A stretch of DNA of 64,000 bases from an uncultured Desulfovibrionaceae bacterium (GTDB lineage Bacteria; Desulfobacterota; Desulfovibrionia; Desulfovibrionales; Desulfovibrionaceae). Each line of letters begins with the position of its first letter. Positions within the stretch are counted from its first letter, which is position 1. The stretch is taken from NCBI GenBank assembly GCA_944325195.1, contig CALUZB010000026.1, positions 1 through 64,000 of the forward strand. Reading direction: 5' to 3'. The notes beneath the pieces are model-generated. The model worked only from the letters and a program-made list of their open reading frames with translations, did no database searches and was not told the origin of the DNA. Shown one piece after another: positions 48,400-59,100 of the stretch. The translations under genes were made by a program, and so were the position numbers.

Positions 48400-49380
48400 C
48401 TAGTTCTGTTTCGGCTCTATTTCAGTAATGATCTGGAACGCCTTGTTTGATTTTACTGTTCCACAAATGCCGGTAAATTTCGGGACGCCGGCCACTGTGC
48501 ATTCCAGCATATCATCGGTGTCTGTATTTAAAAGCAGGACGTCGCCCACCTGCAAACGCAAGAGCTGGTTTCCGGTGATCTGGGTTTCGCCGAAATCAAT
48601 TTTCAGCTCCACCGGAGTTTCCATGAGCCGTTCTTTCAGACGGGCCACCCAGGCGTGGTCCACTTCCAGGCGCTCAGTTTGGAAGCTGGCGTGCAACTTG
48701 GAGCGAATGGGTTCAATTGTGGCATAGGGCAGACACACCACCAGCGAACCCATGGATGACTCCAGTTCCACCTCAAAGGTGATAACCACCACCACGTCGC
48801 TGGGGGGGACAATTGCCGCGAACTGGGGGTTGATTTCCGAGCGCACCAGTTCCATATTCACTTCATGCACCGGGCGCCATGATTCCTCCATTTTATCCAG
48901 AGCAATTCTGATAACCCGGTCAACAATCGTCTGCTCAATGCGGGTGAATTCACGGCCTTCAATTTTGGGCTGTGAACCGGCTCCGCCAAAGAAGTTTTCC
49001 ACCAGAGCAAATACCAGGCGGGCGTCAACCACCATAATTGCGTTGCCCCGCAACGGCTCCATCTTAAAGATATTGATGCTTGTGGGCACAGGCAGTGAGC
49101 GCATGAAATCGCCGAACTTGGTCATATCTATGGAAATCGGGTTCAACTCAACCCGTTTGCGCACAGCATTGGATAAAGCGTTGGTGGCAAGGCGGGCGAA
49201 ACGGTCGTTGACAATTTCCAAAACCGGCATCCGGCCGCGGATAATTCTGTCCTGGTTGGCCAGGTCGAACGGCACTATCCCCGATTCATCGAACGGTATA
49301 TCTGTTTCACTTTCGATTTCGCCGCCGGTCAGTCCGCGCAACAGGGCATCAACTTCATCTTGCTCAAGCACTTTGTTCAT
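48400..49380 (-). CDS. fliM: Flagellar motor switch protein FliM
   Basis: 326 residues from ATG 49380 (GAGG 9 bases upstream). N-terminal LEQDEVDALLRGLTGG, the CheY-binding peptide type; middle domain with FGDFMRSLPVPTSINIF and ALVENFFGGAG; C-terminal SpoA domain (PVELKIDFGETQITGNQLLRLQVGDVLLL). Switch component of the flagellar C-ring. Confidence 0.97.
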   Translation of the reverse strand: MNKVLEQDEVDALLRGLTGGEIESETDIPFDESGIVPFDLANQDRIIRGRMPVLEIVNDRFARLATNALSNAVRKRVELNPISIDMTKFGDFMRSLPVPTSINIFKMEPLRGNAIMVVDARLVFALVENFFGGAGSQPKIEGREFTRIEQTIVDRVIRIALDKMEESWRPVHEVNMELVRSEINPQFAAIVPPSDVVVVITFEVELESSMGSLVVCLPYATIEPIRSKLHASFQTERLEVDHAWVARLKERLMETPVELKIDFGETQITGNQLLRLQVGDVLLLNTDTDDMLECTVAGVPKFTGICGTVKSNKAFQIITEIEPKQN

Positions 49381-49512
49381 GGAAAGTAACCTCAATCTTG
49401 GTTAACTGGAATTGCCTATTATAATCCGCACATATGTTCCAGGTCAAGTAAGCTTTTGCAAAATGGTTAACTGCACCGGTAAAGCAAAGATTAAAAAAGT
49501 AGCATATCTAGC

Positions 49513-49541
49513 TTGACACTTTTACCGGTTCAGGATAGCTA
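49513..49541 (+). promoter_or_regulatory. Promoter of tRNA-Met
   Basis: TTGACA (49513-49518), 17 bp, TAGCTA (49536-49541), 10 bases before the tRNA. Confidence 0.6.
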
Positions 49542-49551
49542 AAGTGGTTCC

Positions 49552-49627
49552 GGGCCTATAGCTCAGTTGGCAGAGCCGCCGGCTCATAACCGGCACGTCC
49601 CAGGTTCAAATCCTGGTGGGCCCACCA
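49552..49627 (+). tRNA. tRNA-Met (CAT)
   Basis: 76 bases with full cloverleaf: acceptor GGGCCTA / TGGGCCC, D arm GCTCAGTTGGCAGAGC, anticodon stem CCGGC and GCCGG around CTCATAA, T arm CCAGG-TTCAAAT-CCTGG, encoded CCA. CAT also serves Ile2, but body and acceptor fit elongator Met. Confidence 0.95.
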
Positions 49628-49641
49628 GAACGCAATCCCAC

Positions 49642-49677
49642 AAAGTCCGCTGCGGTGAACTCCCCGGCGGACTTTTT
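49642..49677 (+). terminator. Terminator after tRNA-Met
   Basis: AAAGTCCGC / GCGGACTTT stem, 16-base loop, TTTTT. Confidence 0.85.
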
Positions 49678-49991
49678 CATGCCCGGTTTACCGGGGTTCA
49701 AATCGGGCGGAGAGTTTCTTCAGGCGGCTTGATCATGCAGAACACAGCATTTCACAGCTGGTGGACACTCCGCCGGCCAAGAAGTTATGTATTGTAACCG
49801 GATTTTCCGTACAGCGATATTTCAAGCGTGCAACTTAGGGGGATTTGCGCTGTTTCCTCGCGACTGTTGCGGCAGTCCGTCACGAAGCCTGACCGGGCCG
49901 ACGGGCATAAACTTTCCGGGCAAAGGGTTTCACGGGAGCCGTTCGTCAGAGCTTTTTACCCTCTTCACCCTCATTGTTGCCGCCGTACCTT
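49678..49991. other. Gene-free stretch
   Basis: About 314 bases between the tRNA terminator and the queD stop. No gene, RNA or clear repeat seen. Confidence 0.4.
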
Positions 49992-50384
49992 TCAGTTTTC
50001 AAAGTAGGTAGCAGACTGTTTTTCGCTTTCTGAAACTGTAACCGATACCAGACTGACCCCCAATTTTTCGATATCCGGCCGTAAACGGCGGAAGATGAGC
50101 CGGGACAGGTTTTCGGAAGAGGGGTTCATCGTCTGAAATTCCGGAAGCTCGTTGAGGTGCTTGTGATCTGCAAAGCTTAAAGCCGCTTTCAACGTGCGTT
50201 TCAATTCGGTAAAGTCAGCCAGAAATTCCACCGGTTGGCTCAGGGTATCCCCGCGCACACAGATTTCAACCCCGAAATTATGCCCGTGCAGGGCCTCGCA
50301 TTTTCCCTGATAGTGGCGCAAGGCGTGGGCGGCGGAGAATTTGTCACGCACCACCAACTGCCAGTATCCGTTCTTGCCGCTCAT
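49992..50384 (-). CDS. queD: 6-carboxytetrahydropterin synthase (QueD family)
   Basis: 130 residues. KFSAAHALRHYQGKCEALHGHNFGVEI carries the zinc His residues and the catalytic Cys; DFTELKRTLKAAL, DHKHLNELPEF and a Glu near 114 (SESEK) complete the T-fold site. Makes a queuosine precursor from dihydroneopterin triphosphate. Stand-alone gene here. Confidence 0.94.
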   Translation of the reverse strand: MSGKNGYWQLVVRDKFSAAHALRHYQGKCEALHGHNFGVEICVRGDTLSQPVEFLADFTELKRTLKAALSFADHKHLNELPEFQTMNPSSENLSRLIFRRLRPDIEKLGVSLVSVTVSESEKQSATYFEN

Positions 50385-50676
50385 TCGTAATTCCTTTGCA
50401 CTTCCGCGCTGTTTTACTTGCTTGTTCAGTTTTCTTAAACCATTACTTTAAGTATTCTTGAAAAATACTTAATCCGGGTATTACAAGCAGGGCATCAGGC
50501 TTTCTTTGCTCCCTCGAGTTGCCCGGTTGCCTGTGAAAATTTGCAGTTCCTGCGTTTTGTAAACGTAAGGCTGATCATGGCGAGCGCCCGGGAGTTTAAA
50601 CGTTTGCTTTAATTCTAATCCCAGATAAGCGGCTGCCTTTCCAGGGTTGGCTCTTCACTATGTTTCAATCCACAGT

Positions 50677-50848
50677 CGCCCCAGCCGCCGACTGATTGAA
50701 GCCGCCGACGGATAGAGGGCGTGCGGATTGCCTCTCGCCTTTCGGGAGAGGTTGCGGAAATGGATATTATCGGCTCAAAGTTTTGTCAAATCATCTTTTC
50801 CCCCCTGAAGGGGGGAGGCTTCAAACCGCAAAGGAATTTTTGATGAAG
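50677..50848 (+). repeat. Host copy of the prophage gp37-19773 junction sequence
   Basis: Aligns with the phage minus strand 20162-20052, including GCCGCCGACGGATAG, GGGCGTGCGGATTGCC and AAAGGAATTTTTGATGAAG, with a 60-base extra segment starting at a small hairpin (CCTCTC / GAGAGG). The rest of the 50385-51040 gap shows no gene. Confidence 0.85.
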
Positions 50849-51040
50849 CGCCCTTTAACTTCAAGCTGAGCATTCTGAAAAGTTAAAGTGCTCTGCCTTC
50901 AGAAGCGATACAATGCGCTACTTTAACTTTTAACTGCTGGTAATTTCAAACAGTTTGCTTGGTAAGCAGTTCTTAATTCAGCTTACAGCCATGTTTTCTG
51001 TCCTGCCCCTGTGGAGCAGTGCTTTGCGCCCTGAATGCAC

Positions 51041-54000
51041 TCAGGCGCTTTTCCATTCATTGAACAGCTTATAAAAATAATGCCCCGGCTTGATGTTGTG
51101 CCCGGGAAGGCGCAAGCTGTAAATCATACCGGCATCCGCAAAGTGGATATCCACCGGGGCCCGGCCCGGGAATTGCGCCAGCAGATCGGACAGGTTGTCT
51201 AAATCCGCATCGGTGATTTTATTCAGAGGCACAAGCAGCGGCACCGGAGCATCGCTTTGCTCGCAGATTTCCGAAAGCAGTCTGGCCTGGTTCACGGTGA
51301 TTTTCAGTTCTTTCTGGGCGGCTTCATCGTCGTCGTCGCCGTTACCGTTGTTGGATGAATAACCTTGGCGCGCATCAATTCTCCCTTCAATCAGCAGGGG
51401 CTGTTCTGTGCTTAGAAACGGTTTGGCCGCCTCATATTCTTTGGGCATGAACGTGCATTCACCCAGACCGCTTAAGTCTTCAATCTGGCAAAAGGCCATT
51501 TTGTCGCCTTTTTTGTTAATGTATTCCTTGATATGGGTAATCAGCACTGCCAGGCGCACCTCACTGCCAGGCGCATATTCGCGGGCGTCTTCAATGGTCA
51601 GGGTATTTATGCGTTGCATTTCCTGACGATAATACTCCAGCGGATGTGAAGTGAGATAGAAGCCGAGCGCCTCTTTTTCATAGGCGAGTTTGAGATCGTC
51701 ATTCCATTCCTCAAGCTGCTGCTCCGGGCAGTCAAAGCCGATGCCCGGCTGAGGGGCGGGCGCAGCCGCGCCCATCATGCTGAACAGGGAGGCCTGGTTT
51801 GAATTCTTCTCTTTGATCTTTTTTTGCGCGCGGGCCACGGCGCCTTCCAAAGCGTTGGCCAGCCCGGAGCGGGTAACCTCAAAACAATCGAAGGCCCCGC
51901 CCTTGATCATGCTTTCCAGGGCGCGTTTGTTCAGTTTACGGGAATTCACCCGGGTGCAGAAATCCAGCAGCGAGTTGAACGGACCTGCTGCCGCACGTTC
52001 CGCCACCAGCTCCAGCACGGCTTCCTTGCCCAGGTTCTTGATTGCCCCCAAGCCGAACACTATTTTGTTGTCATGCACGGAAAAGGCCCATTGGGAAAGC
52101 TGTACGTTGGGCTGCAGCACCTCAATGCCCATATCCTTGCACTCAGTGATGTAGCGCAGCAGTTTATCCTGATCGCTGATTTCCGAAGTAAGCAGGGCGG
52201 CCATGAACTCCACCGGGTAGTGCGTTTTCAGGTAGGCGGTGAAATACGAGATCAGCGCGTAAGCAGCGGAGTGCGACTTGTTGAACCCATATTCCGCGAA
52301 TTTTTCCATCAAGTCGAAAATTTCATTGGCCTTGGCTTCGCCCACGCCGTGCTCTTTGGCTCCGCTTACAAAGTTTACCCGTTCGCGGGCCATTTCCTCC
52401 ACATTCTTTTTCCCCATGGCCCGGCGCAGCAAGTCGGCCTGACCCAGCGAATAACCGGCCACAATCTGGGCGATCTGCATTACCTGTTCCTGATAAACAA
52501 TCACCCCGTAGGTACCTTTCAGGCAGTCCTCAAGCTCCGGCAGAGGGTATTTCACTTCCCGCTGTCCGTGTTTGCGGAAGATGAACTCTTCCACCATGCC
52601 CGATCCGAGCGGGCCGGGCCGGTACAGGGCCAGCATGGCGATGATGTCTTCAAACAGGGTGGGGCGCAGCATGGTCAGGTAACGGCGCATGCCGGCGCTT
52701 TCCACCTGGAAAATGCCGTAGGTATCTCCGCGCGAGTAAAGCTCATACACCGCCGGGTCGTCCAGGGGCAGGTTGGACAGGTCAGGGGCCTGACGCCCAC
52801 CTGCGGTGATCAGGTCCAGAGTGTCCTGAATCAGGGTCATGGTGCGCAGGCCCAGGAAGTCGAATTTGATCAGCCCGATTTTCTCGACCATTTTCATGTC
52901 GAACTGGGTGACAATTTCGTCCCCTTTGCCTTTATAGAGAGGCAGATATTCCACCATGGGCTTGTCGGAAATCACCACCCCGGCCGCATGGGTTGAAGCG
53001 TGCCGGTTCAGGCCCTCCAGGCGGATGGACGTGTCCAGCAGACGGCGAATGGTTGCGTCTGTGTTATACAGGGTGGTCAGTTCCGGTTCCTGGTCCATGG
53101 CCTTCTTAATGGTCATTTTCAATTCTTCCGGAATCAGCTTGGCAATTCTGTCGCCGTCGGCGTAGCTCATGCCCAGGGCCCTAGCCACGTCGCGCACCAC
53201 CGCTTTGGCTTTCATTTTTCCGAAGGTGGTGATTTGGGCCACGGAATCAGCCCCATATTTCCGGGCCACATAATCAATGACCTCAGTACGGCGGCGTTCG
53301 CAGAAGTCCACGTCAATATCGGGCATACTGACCCGCTCGGGGTTGAGGAAGCGCTCAAACAGCAGATTGTAGGGAATCGGGTCAAGATCGGTGATTTTTA
53401 ACGCCCAGGCCACCAGCGAACCTGCGGCCGAGCCGCGGCCGGGCCCCACCGGAATGTTCTGTTTTTTGGCCCAGTTGATGAAGTCCTGCACAATCAGAAA
53501 ATAGCCGGAAAAGCCCATTTTGCAGATCACGTCCAGTTCGCGTTCCAGCCGTTTCTCATAGGCGGCGCGGTCTATGGAGGCTTTGTGCGGGGCGGTGTCG
53601 ATGCGCTGGGCCAGACCGGCGCGGCTCATGGCCCGCAGTTCCTCGTCAAGACTGGTCCCGGCATCTACCGTGTAAGTCGGGAAGTGATAGCTTTTTAAAT
53701 CCAGCTCCACATTGCACTGCTCGGCAATGCGCAGAGCGTTTTCCAGGGCTTGCGGAGCATAGGAAAAGGCGGCTTCCATTTCTTCCGGCGATTTGTAATA
53801 AAGTTCCCTTGTTTCAAAGCGCATGCGCCGCTCATCGTTGATGGTGTTCTGGGTCTGGATACAGAGCAGAATATCGTGGGCGTCAACATCTGATTTGTCG
53901 AGATAGTGGCAGTCGTTAGTGGCCACCAGGGGTAGTCCGGTTTTTTCGGCCAGTTCCATCAACCGTCGGTTCAGAATGCGCTGCTCTTCCAGTCCGTTTT

Positions 54001-54580
54001 CCTGCAACTCCAGATAAAACCGTCCGGGGAACATGCGGGAGTAAATTTCCGCCATTTCCAGGGCCGCGTCCATGCCGCCCCGGTCGGGACTGCCGTCCCC
54101 AAAGTCTTCCGCATTGCGGTGAATGCTCTGGTCAGTCATCAGAATGCGGGGAATTTCTCCGGCCAGACAGGCGGAAAGGGCAATCAGCCCTTCGCTGTGC
54201 TTGGCCAAAATCTCCTTGTCTATTCGGGGCTTATAGTAATAACCTTCGGTGAAGCCGCAGGTAATCAGCTTGAGCAGGTTTTGATAGCCGATTTTGTTCT
54301 GGGCCAGCAGCACCAGGTGATAGCGGGTGCGCGCGTAGGCCGAGTCGCGATCAAAGCGGTTGCTGTGGGCCACATAGGCTTCGCAACCGATAATCGGTTT
54401 CAGCCCGAAGTTTCTGGCCTGAAGGTAAAAGTCAATGGCGCCGAACAGGTTGCCGTGATCGGTAATGGCTACCGAATCCATGCCGTAATCTTTGGCACGA
54501 GCGCACAGATCCTTGATCCGGATTGCTCCGTCAAGCAGGCTGTATTCCGTATGACAATGCAGATGTACAAATTCAGACAT
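51041..54580 (-). CDS. dnaE: DNA polymerase III alpha subunit
   Basis: 1179 residues. N-terminal PHP domain (HLHCHTEYSLLDGA, VAITDHGNLFGAI), polymerase core with GPGRGSAAGSLVAWAL and MPDIDVDFCERRR (catalytic Asp residues), YGFNKSHSAAYALIS, then HhH, OB fold (LAVLITHIKEYINKKGDKMAFCQIED) and C-terminal tau-binding part. Replicative polymerase. A run of Asp (NGDDDDEAAQ) follows the OB fold. Confidence 0.97.
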   Translation of the reverse strand: MSEFVHLHCHTEYSLLDGAIRIKDLCARAKDYGMDSVAITDHGNLFGAIDFYLQARNFGLKPIIGCEAYVAHSNRFDRDSAYARTRYHLVLLAQNKIGYQNLLKLITCGFTEGYYYKPRIDKEILAKHSEGLIALSACLAGEIPRILMTDQSIHRNAEDFGDGSPDRGGMDAALEMAEIYSRMFPGRFYLELQENGLEEQRILNRRLMELAEKTGLPLVATNDCHYLDKSDVDAHDILLCIQTQNTINDERRMRFETRELYYKSPEEMEAAFSYAPQALENALRIAEQCNVELDLKSYHFPTYTVDAGTSLDEELRAMSRAGLAQRIDTAPHKASIDRAAYEKRLERELDVICKMGFSGYFLIVQDFINWAKKQNIPVGPGRGSAAGSLVAWALKITDLDPIPYNLLFERFLNPERVSMPDIDVDFCERRRTEVIDYVARKYGADSVAQITTFGKMKAKAVVRDVARALGMSYADGDRIAKLIPEELKMTIKKAMDQEPELTTLYNTDATIRRLLDTSIRLEGLNRHASTHAAGVVISDKPMVEYLPLYKGKGDEIVTQFDMKMVEKIGLIKFDFLGLRTMTLIQDTLDLITAGGRQAPDLSNLPLDDPAVYELYSRGDTYGIFQVESAGMRRYLTMLRPTLFEDIIAMLALYRPGPLGSGMVEEFIFRKHGQREVKYPLPELEDCLKGTYGVIVYQEQVMQIAQIVAGYSLGQADLLRRAMGKKNVEEMARERVNFVSGAKEHGVGEAKANEIFDLMEKFAEYGFNKSHSAAYALISYFTAYLKTHYPVEFMAALLTSEISDQDKLLRYITECKDMGIEVLQPNVQLSQWAFSVHDNKIVFGLGAIKNLGKEAVLELVAERAAAGPFNSLLDFCTRVNSRKLNKRALESMIKGGAFDCFEVTRSGLANALEGAVARAQKKIKEKNSNQASLFSMMGAAAPAPQPGIGFDCPEQQLEEWNDDLKLAYEKEALGFYLTSHPLEYYRQEMQRINTLTIEDAREYAPGSEVRLAVLITHIKEYINKKGDKMAFCQIEDLSGLGECTFMPKEYEAAKPFLSTEQPLLIEGRIDARQGYSSNNGNGDDDDEAAQKELKITVNQARLLSEICEQSDAPVPLLVPLNKITDADLDNLSDLLAQFPGRAPVDIHFADAGMIYSLRLPGHNIKPGHYFYKLFNEWKSA

Positions 54581-54588
54581 GATTATAC

Positions 54589-55275
54589 TTACAGCAGGCC
54601 GGCGTCCGCCAGGCCGCGCATCAGCTCAGGGCAGCTTTCCGCGACGAAATCGGGCTTGCAGGCCAGCAGGGTTTCTTTAGGCACATGGCCGCAAAAGACA
54701 GCGGCTGTACGGGTGTTGCATTTCTGACCAACCAGAATGTCCATGGGATCGTCCCCAATCATCAGCACGTTTTCCGGCTCAAGCTTCATGCTTTTCAAGG
54801 CAGCGCGCAAATGAGCGGGGTGGGGCTTCCATTCAGATACGTCATCCCGGCTTAAAATACAAGTGAAAAGCCGGACATTGTCGCCCAAAGCAGTTTGAAC
54901 AGCCCGGGTGCAGTTGCGGGTGATGATCCCGGTTTTGATTTTGCGTTCCAGCAACAGCCGCAACATTTCCGGCACGCCGGGAAACAAGCCGCCCCGTTTT
55001 GCAGCGGCAATTTCCACCCGGGCCATGGCCGCATCGGCGGCGCTTCGTACTTTGGCGGCAAACTCCGCCCCTTTTTGGGCTGTAGCGGCTTTTTCCACTT
55101 CAACCAGCCACTCCAGGGCCGGACCTGTTTTGGGCGGGCAGACCGGCAGCAGTGCCTGCACGGCGTTGACGGCGGCCCGGTTCATTTCCTGAAAATCCAG
55201 GGCGGGAACAGCCAGAGTGCCGTCGAAATCAAAAATAACCCCGCGAAAAGGCGAACCGGAGACGGGCATAGGCAT
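54589..55275 (-). CDS. HAD-superfamily phosphatase, phosphoglycolate phosphatase-like
   Basis: 228 residues. Motif I FDFDGTLAV (nucleophile Asp), motif II in GIITRNCT, Lys in SEWKPHPAHL, motif III MIGDDPMDILVG. Helical cap between about 20 and 85. Substrate not certain. Lies 8 bases before dnaE on the same strand. Confidence 0.88.
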   Translation of the reverse strand: MPMPVSGSPFRGVIFDFDGTLAVPALDFQEMNRAAVNAVQALLPVCPPKTGPALEWLVEVEKAATAQKGAEFAAKVRSAADAAMARVEIAAAKRGGLFPGVPEMLRLLLERKIKTGIITRNCTRAVQTALGDNVRLFTCILSRDDVSEWKPHPAHLRAALKSMKLEPENVLMIGDDPMDILVGQKCNTRTAAVFCGHVPKETLLACKPDFVAESCPELMRGLADAGLL

Positions 55276-55278
55276 TGC

Positions 55279-56019
55279 TTATAAACCAAGTTCCGCCAAC
55301 AGCGCGTCCACGTCCTGCTGATTGGAATCGAGAGTAGGCCCTTTCAGCTCGGAAGCCTTTTGCTTTGCCTCGGAATGAATGGTTTTGATGTCTTTATCCG
55401 GGTTCTGCACATGGGCCTTCATGGCCAGCCCGGAGCTTACGAACAACTCAAAGGCGATGCTCTCAATTTGAGTGAGCGTGGCGATAATCTTCTTGATGCG
55501 CTGGCCGGTCAAATCCTGAAATGAAAGCTCTGTAAGAATGGCGGTTAAATCGTTCTCAAGGTTTGCGTTGAGTTCCTTCAGACGCTCAACTTCAGCCGGT
55601 TCAAGCCGACGCTCGCCCGCCAGCTCAATTAAGGCGATATTTTCCGGTGAGAGATCCTGCTGACGCTCAATCGCTTCCATAATCTTGTCCGTGGCCTGTT
55701 CCGTGGTGGTCATTATTTCATCAAGCTGTTTTGAAGCTTCATTAAACAGCATCTCTGTTTCAGCCTTGTCCACCTTATCCATGCCCTGCTCGCGCGACTC
55801 TTTCGCCTGATTTATTTTCTGGAATATATTCTGAATGCCGCTGAGCATTTCTTCGCTGAGCTTGCGGTAAAACTCCCCCTCCATCAGGTTCTTGGAAATC
55901 TTTTCTGTAAGCAGCGGGCGCAGCACAGGGGCAAGTTCCGTTGCGGCGTCTGAGGGAAGGGCGGAGATGATTTCGTCAACCATGTTTGTGACAATAGGCA
56001 ATGTGGCGATGTTCGGCAT
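55279..56019 (-). CDS. cheZ: CheZ-like chemotaxis phosphatase
   Basis: 246 residues, mostly helical. TELSFQDLTGQRIKKIIATL (near 170-190) holds the Asp and Gln used by CheZ to dephosphorylate CheY. The C-terminal VDALLAELGL resembles the CheY-tethering peptide. Length is usual. Overlap-like 3-base spacing to the HAD gene suggests one operon. Confidence 0.87.
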   Translation of the reverse strand: MPNIATLPIVTNMVDEIISALPSDAATELAPVLRPLLTEKISKNLMEGEFYRKLSEEMLSGIQNIFQKINQAKESREQGMDKVDKAETEMLFNEASKQLDEIMTTTEQATDKIMEAIERQQDLSPENIALIELAGERRLEPAEVERLKELNANLENDLTAILTELSFQDLTGQRIKKIIATLTQIESIAFELFVSSGLAMKAHVQNPDKDIKTIHSEAKQKASELKGPTLDSNQQDVDALLAELGL

Positions 56020-56149
56020 AAATGAACCTCAGTTGAAAAGTTGTTGAGAAATTATGATATAAATTGTCATAACCAGGCTGTTCTACTCCTTTGCCGGTTT
56101 TTTTTCAAATGTAAATCATGGACAAGACGGCGAGTTATGTGCCTAAGGT

Positions 56150-59100
56150 TCAACCGCGGAAGAAGCGGCGGGCGGACACAAAGAGGTTCCGGATATGAAA
56201 ACGGCCTGCCCGGGCGAATTTATCGAGATAAATAAAGTAAACCGGCGTGAAATAGAGGGTGATTATTTGCGAAAACAGCAAACCGCCCACCACAGCCAGG
56301 CCCAGCGGCTGGCGGGACTCGCCGCCAACGCCGAAACCGACGGCTATGGGCAGAGTACCCATCAGGGCCGCCATAGTGGTCATCATGATTGGGCGGAAAC
56401 GGACCATGCAGCCCTGGAAAATTGCGTCACGCGCGCTTTTATGTTCATGGCGTTGCGCTTCCAGGGCGAAGTCGATCATCATGATCGCGTTCTTTTTAAC
56501 TATGCCCACCAGCATGATGATGCCCACAAATGAGTAAAGGCTCAGGTCCACCCGGAAAATCAGCAAGGTGAGCAGGGCGCCGCAAGCCGCGGACGGCAGC
56601 CCGGACAGAATGGTGATCGGGTGAATGAAGCTTTCATACAAGATGCCCAGAACCATATAAATGACCAGAATGGACAGGGCCAGCAAAATGGCCATGCCGC
56701 CCAGAGAATCCTGGAAGGCCTGGGCCGTGCCCTGAAACTGCCTGATGATCTCTCCCGGCAGGGTTTGATCGGCCAGGCTTTCCACTTCCTGTACGGCTTG
56801 GCCCAAGGACACTCCGGGGCGCAGATTAAACCCGAAAGTCACAGAGGGGAATTGCCCGGAATGGTTGACCATCAGCGGTCCGGCGGCCTGTTTAAAACTG
56901 ACGATAGTGGAAAGGGGAGCCAGGCCGCCGTGCTCCGAGCGGACATACACATAGGAAGACAGCACATTGGCGTCGCGTTTGAATTCCGGCTTTAACTCCA
57001 TGATTACCTGGTAGTCGTTTACCGGGGCGTAAATGGTGGACACTTCGCTGGAGGCAAAAGCCAGTTGCAGGGTGCGGTCGATGCTTTGGGCGGAAATGCC
57101 CATTGCGCTGGCTTTATCCCGGTTGATTTCCATTTGCAGTTCCGGGTTGTTCAACTGCATATCGCTGGATACTTCCTGCAATATGGGCAGGGCTTTCAGT
57201 TTTTCCTCAAACAGAGCCGCACTTTGGTAAAGCGTTTCCAGGTCGGGATGCTGAAGCGTATATTGATAGAGCCCTTTGCCCATGCGTCCCCCGATATTGA
57301 TCAGCGGCGGGTTGACCACAAACGCTTTTACTCCGGGCAGGGCGTTGACTTTCGGCCGCAGTTGGTTCGCCACTTCATCAGCGGAATGCTCCCGCCGGCT
57401 GAATTCTTTCAGGTTCATGCTGATCGTGCCGCTGTTGCGTCCGCTGTTGCCGGAGCCCAACATGCTCATGGTACTGTCCAGGTCTGGGTGCTCCATGACG
57501 ATTTTCTGCAGGGATCTTTGCTCTTTCACCATGCCCTCGAAGGAAATGGACTGGTTGGCTTCAGTGAAAATCATCAGGCGCCCGGTATCGGCGCTGGGCA
57601 GAAAGCCCTTGGGGGTGATGATGAACAACAGCACAGTAAGCCCCAACAGAAAGAGCGAGAAGAAAAAGGTTGCCCTGTGATGCCGCAGACAGAGTTCCAG
57701 GGTTTTCTGATAAAATGCGGTCAGGCGTTCAAACCAGATCTCAAACAACTCATAAATCCGGTTGGAGCGGCCTTCCCGGCGAATTCCGGGGGTGAGAAAA
57801 CGGCTGCAGAGCATGGGGGTGAGGGTAAGCGAGACCAGGCCGGACAGAGCAATGGCAATCATGATCACCGCGGCGAATTCTTGGAACAGGCGCCCGATGA
57901 TCCCACCCATAAACAACACGGGCAGAAATACCGCGGCCAGAGAAACCGTCATGGAAAGAATGGTGAAGGTAATTTCGCGCGCTCCGTCCAAAGCCGCCTG
58001 CAGAGGCGTTTTCCCCATTTCCAGGTGGCGCACGATGTTTTCCAGCATGACTATGGCGTCGTCCACCACAAAGCCCACGGCCAGGGTCAGAGCCATGAGT
58101 GAGATATTGTCGATGGAATAGCCCAGCGCTTTCATGGCTGCAAAGGTACCGATAATGGAAATGGGCAGGGCCAGACTGGGAATGATTGTGGCTGAGGCTG
58201 TGCGCAGAAAGACGAAAATGACCCCCACCACCAGAATTACGGTGAGTATGAGGGTGAATTTGACGTCGGCCACCGATTCGCGAATGGACTGGGAACGGTC
58301 ATATTGAATATTGATGTTTACGGAAGCGGGAATTTGCGCTTCTATCGTCGGCAGTATTTCTTTAATTGCATCCACCACCTCAATGGTGTTGGAGCCGGGC
58401 TGGCGCTCCACGGCCAGAGTTATGGAGCGGTCGTCGTTGCGCCAGGCCGCTACTTTGTCTTCCTCAACACTGTCTTCCACGTCGCCCAATTCAGACAAAC
58501 GCACCGGTGAGCCGTTGCGCCAGGTGACGATCAGCGGGCGGAATTCCGCGGCGTTCAGCAACTGGCTGCTGGTCTGAATGTTTTGCGACTGGTTTGCTCC
58601 GTCCAGACTGCCGGTGGGGGTGAGTACGTTGCCCAGGGTAATGGCGTCGGCCACTTCTTCCAGAGCAATGCCGCGAAAGGCCAGCAGCCGGGGGTCCAGT
58701 CTTGCCCGCACCGCATATTTCTGTTTGCCCCACACCTGCACCTGGGCCACGCCGCTGACCATGGAAATGCGTTGGGCCACCATAGTTTCGGCGTACTCGT
58801 TCACCTGAGTCAGGGGTAGGGTGGGCGAGGAAAAGGAAATGAACAGGATCGGCTGTTCGGCCGGGTTTACCTTGCGGTAGGTGGGGGGAGTGGATAGGCC
58901 GTCGGGCAGACGGCGGGTGGCTTTGCTGATGGCCGACTGCACGTCCTGGGCGGCCGCGTCGATATTGCGGTCAAGATCAAACTGGACGGTGATGCGGGTG
59001 TTGCCCTGCGTGCTTTGTGAAGTGATGCTGTCTATGCCGGCAATGGTTCCCAGCTCTTTTTCCAGAGGCGTGGCTACCGATGCGGCCATTGTTTCCGGAC

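Noticed and set aside
57065-58102. 345-codon plus-strand open frame opposite the RND pump
   Set aside because: Antisense shadow of a well-recognised transporter; no ribosome site or domain.
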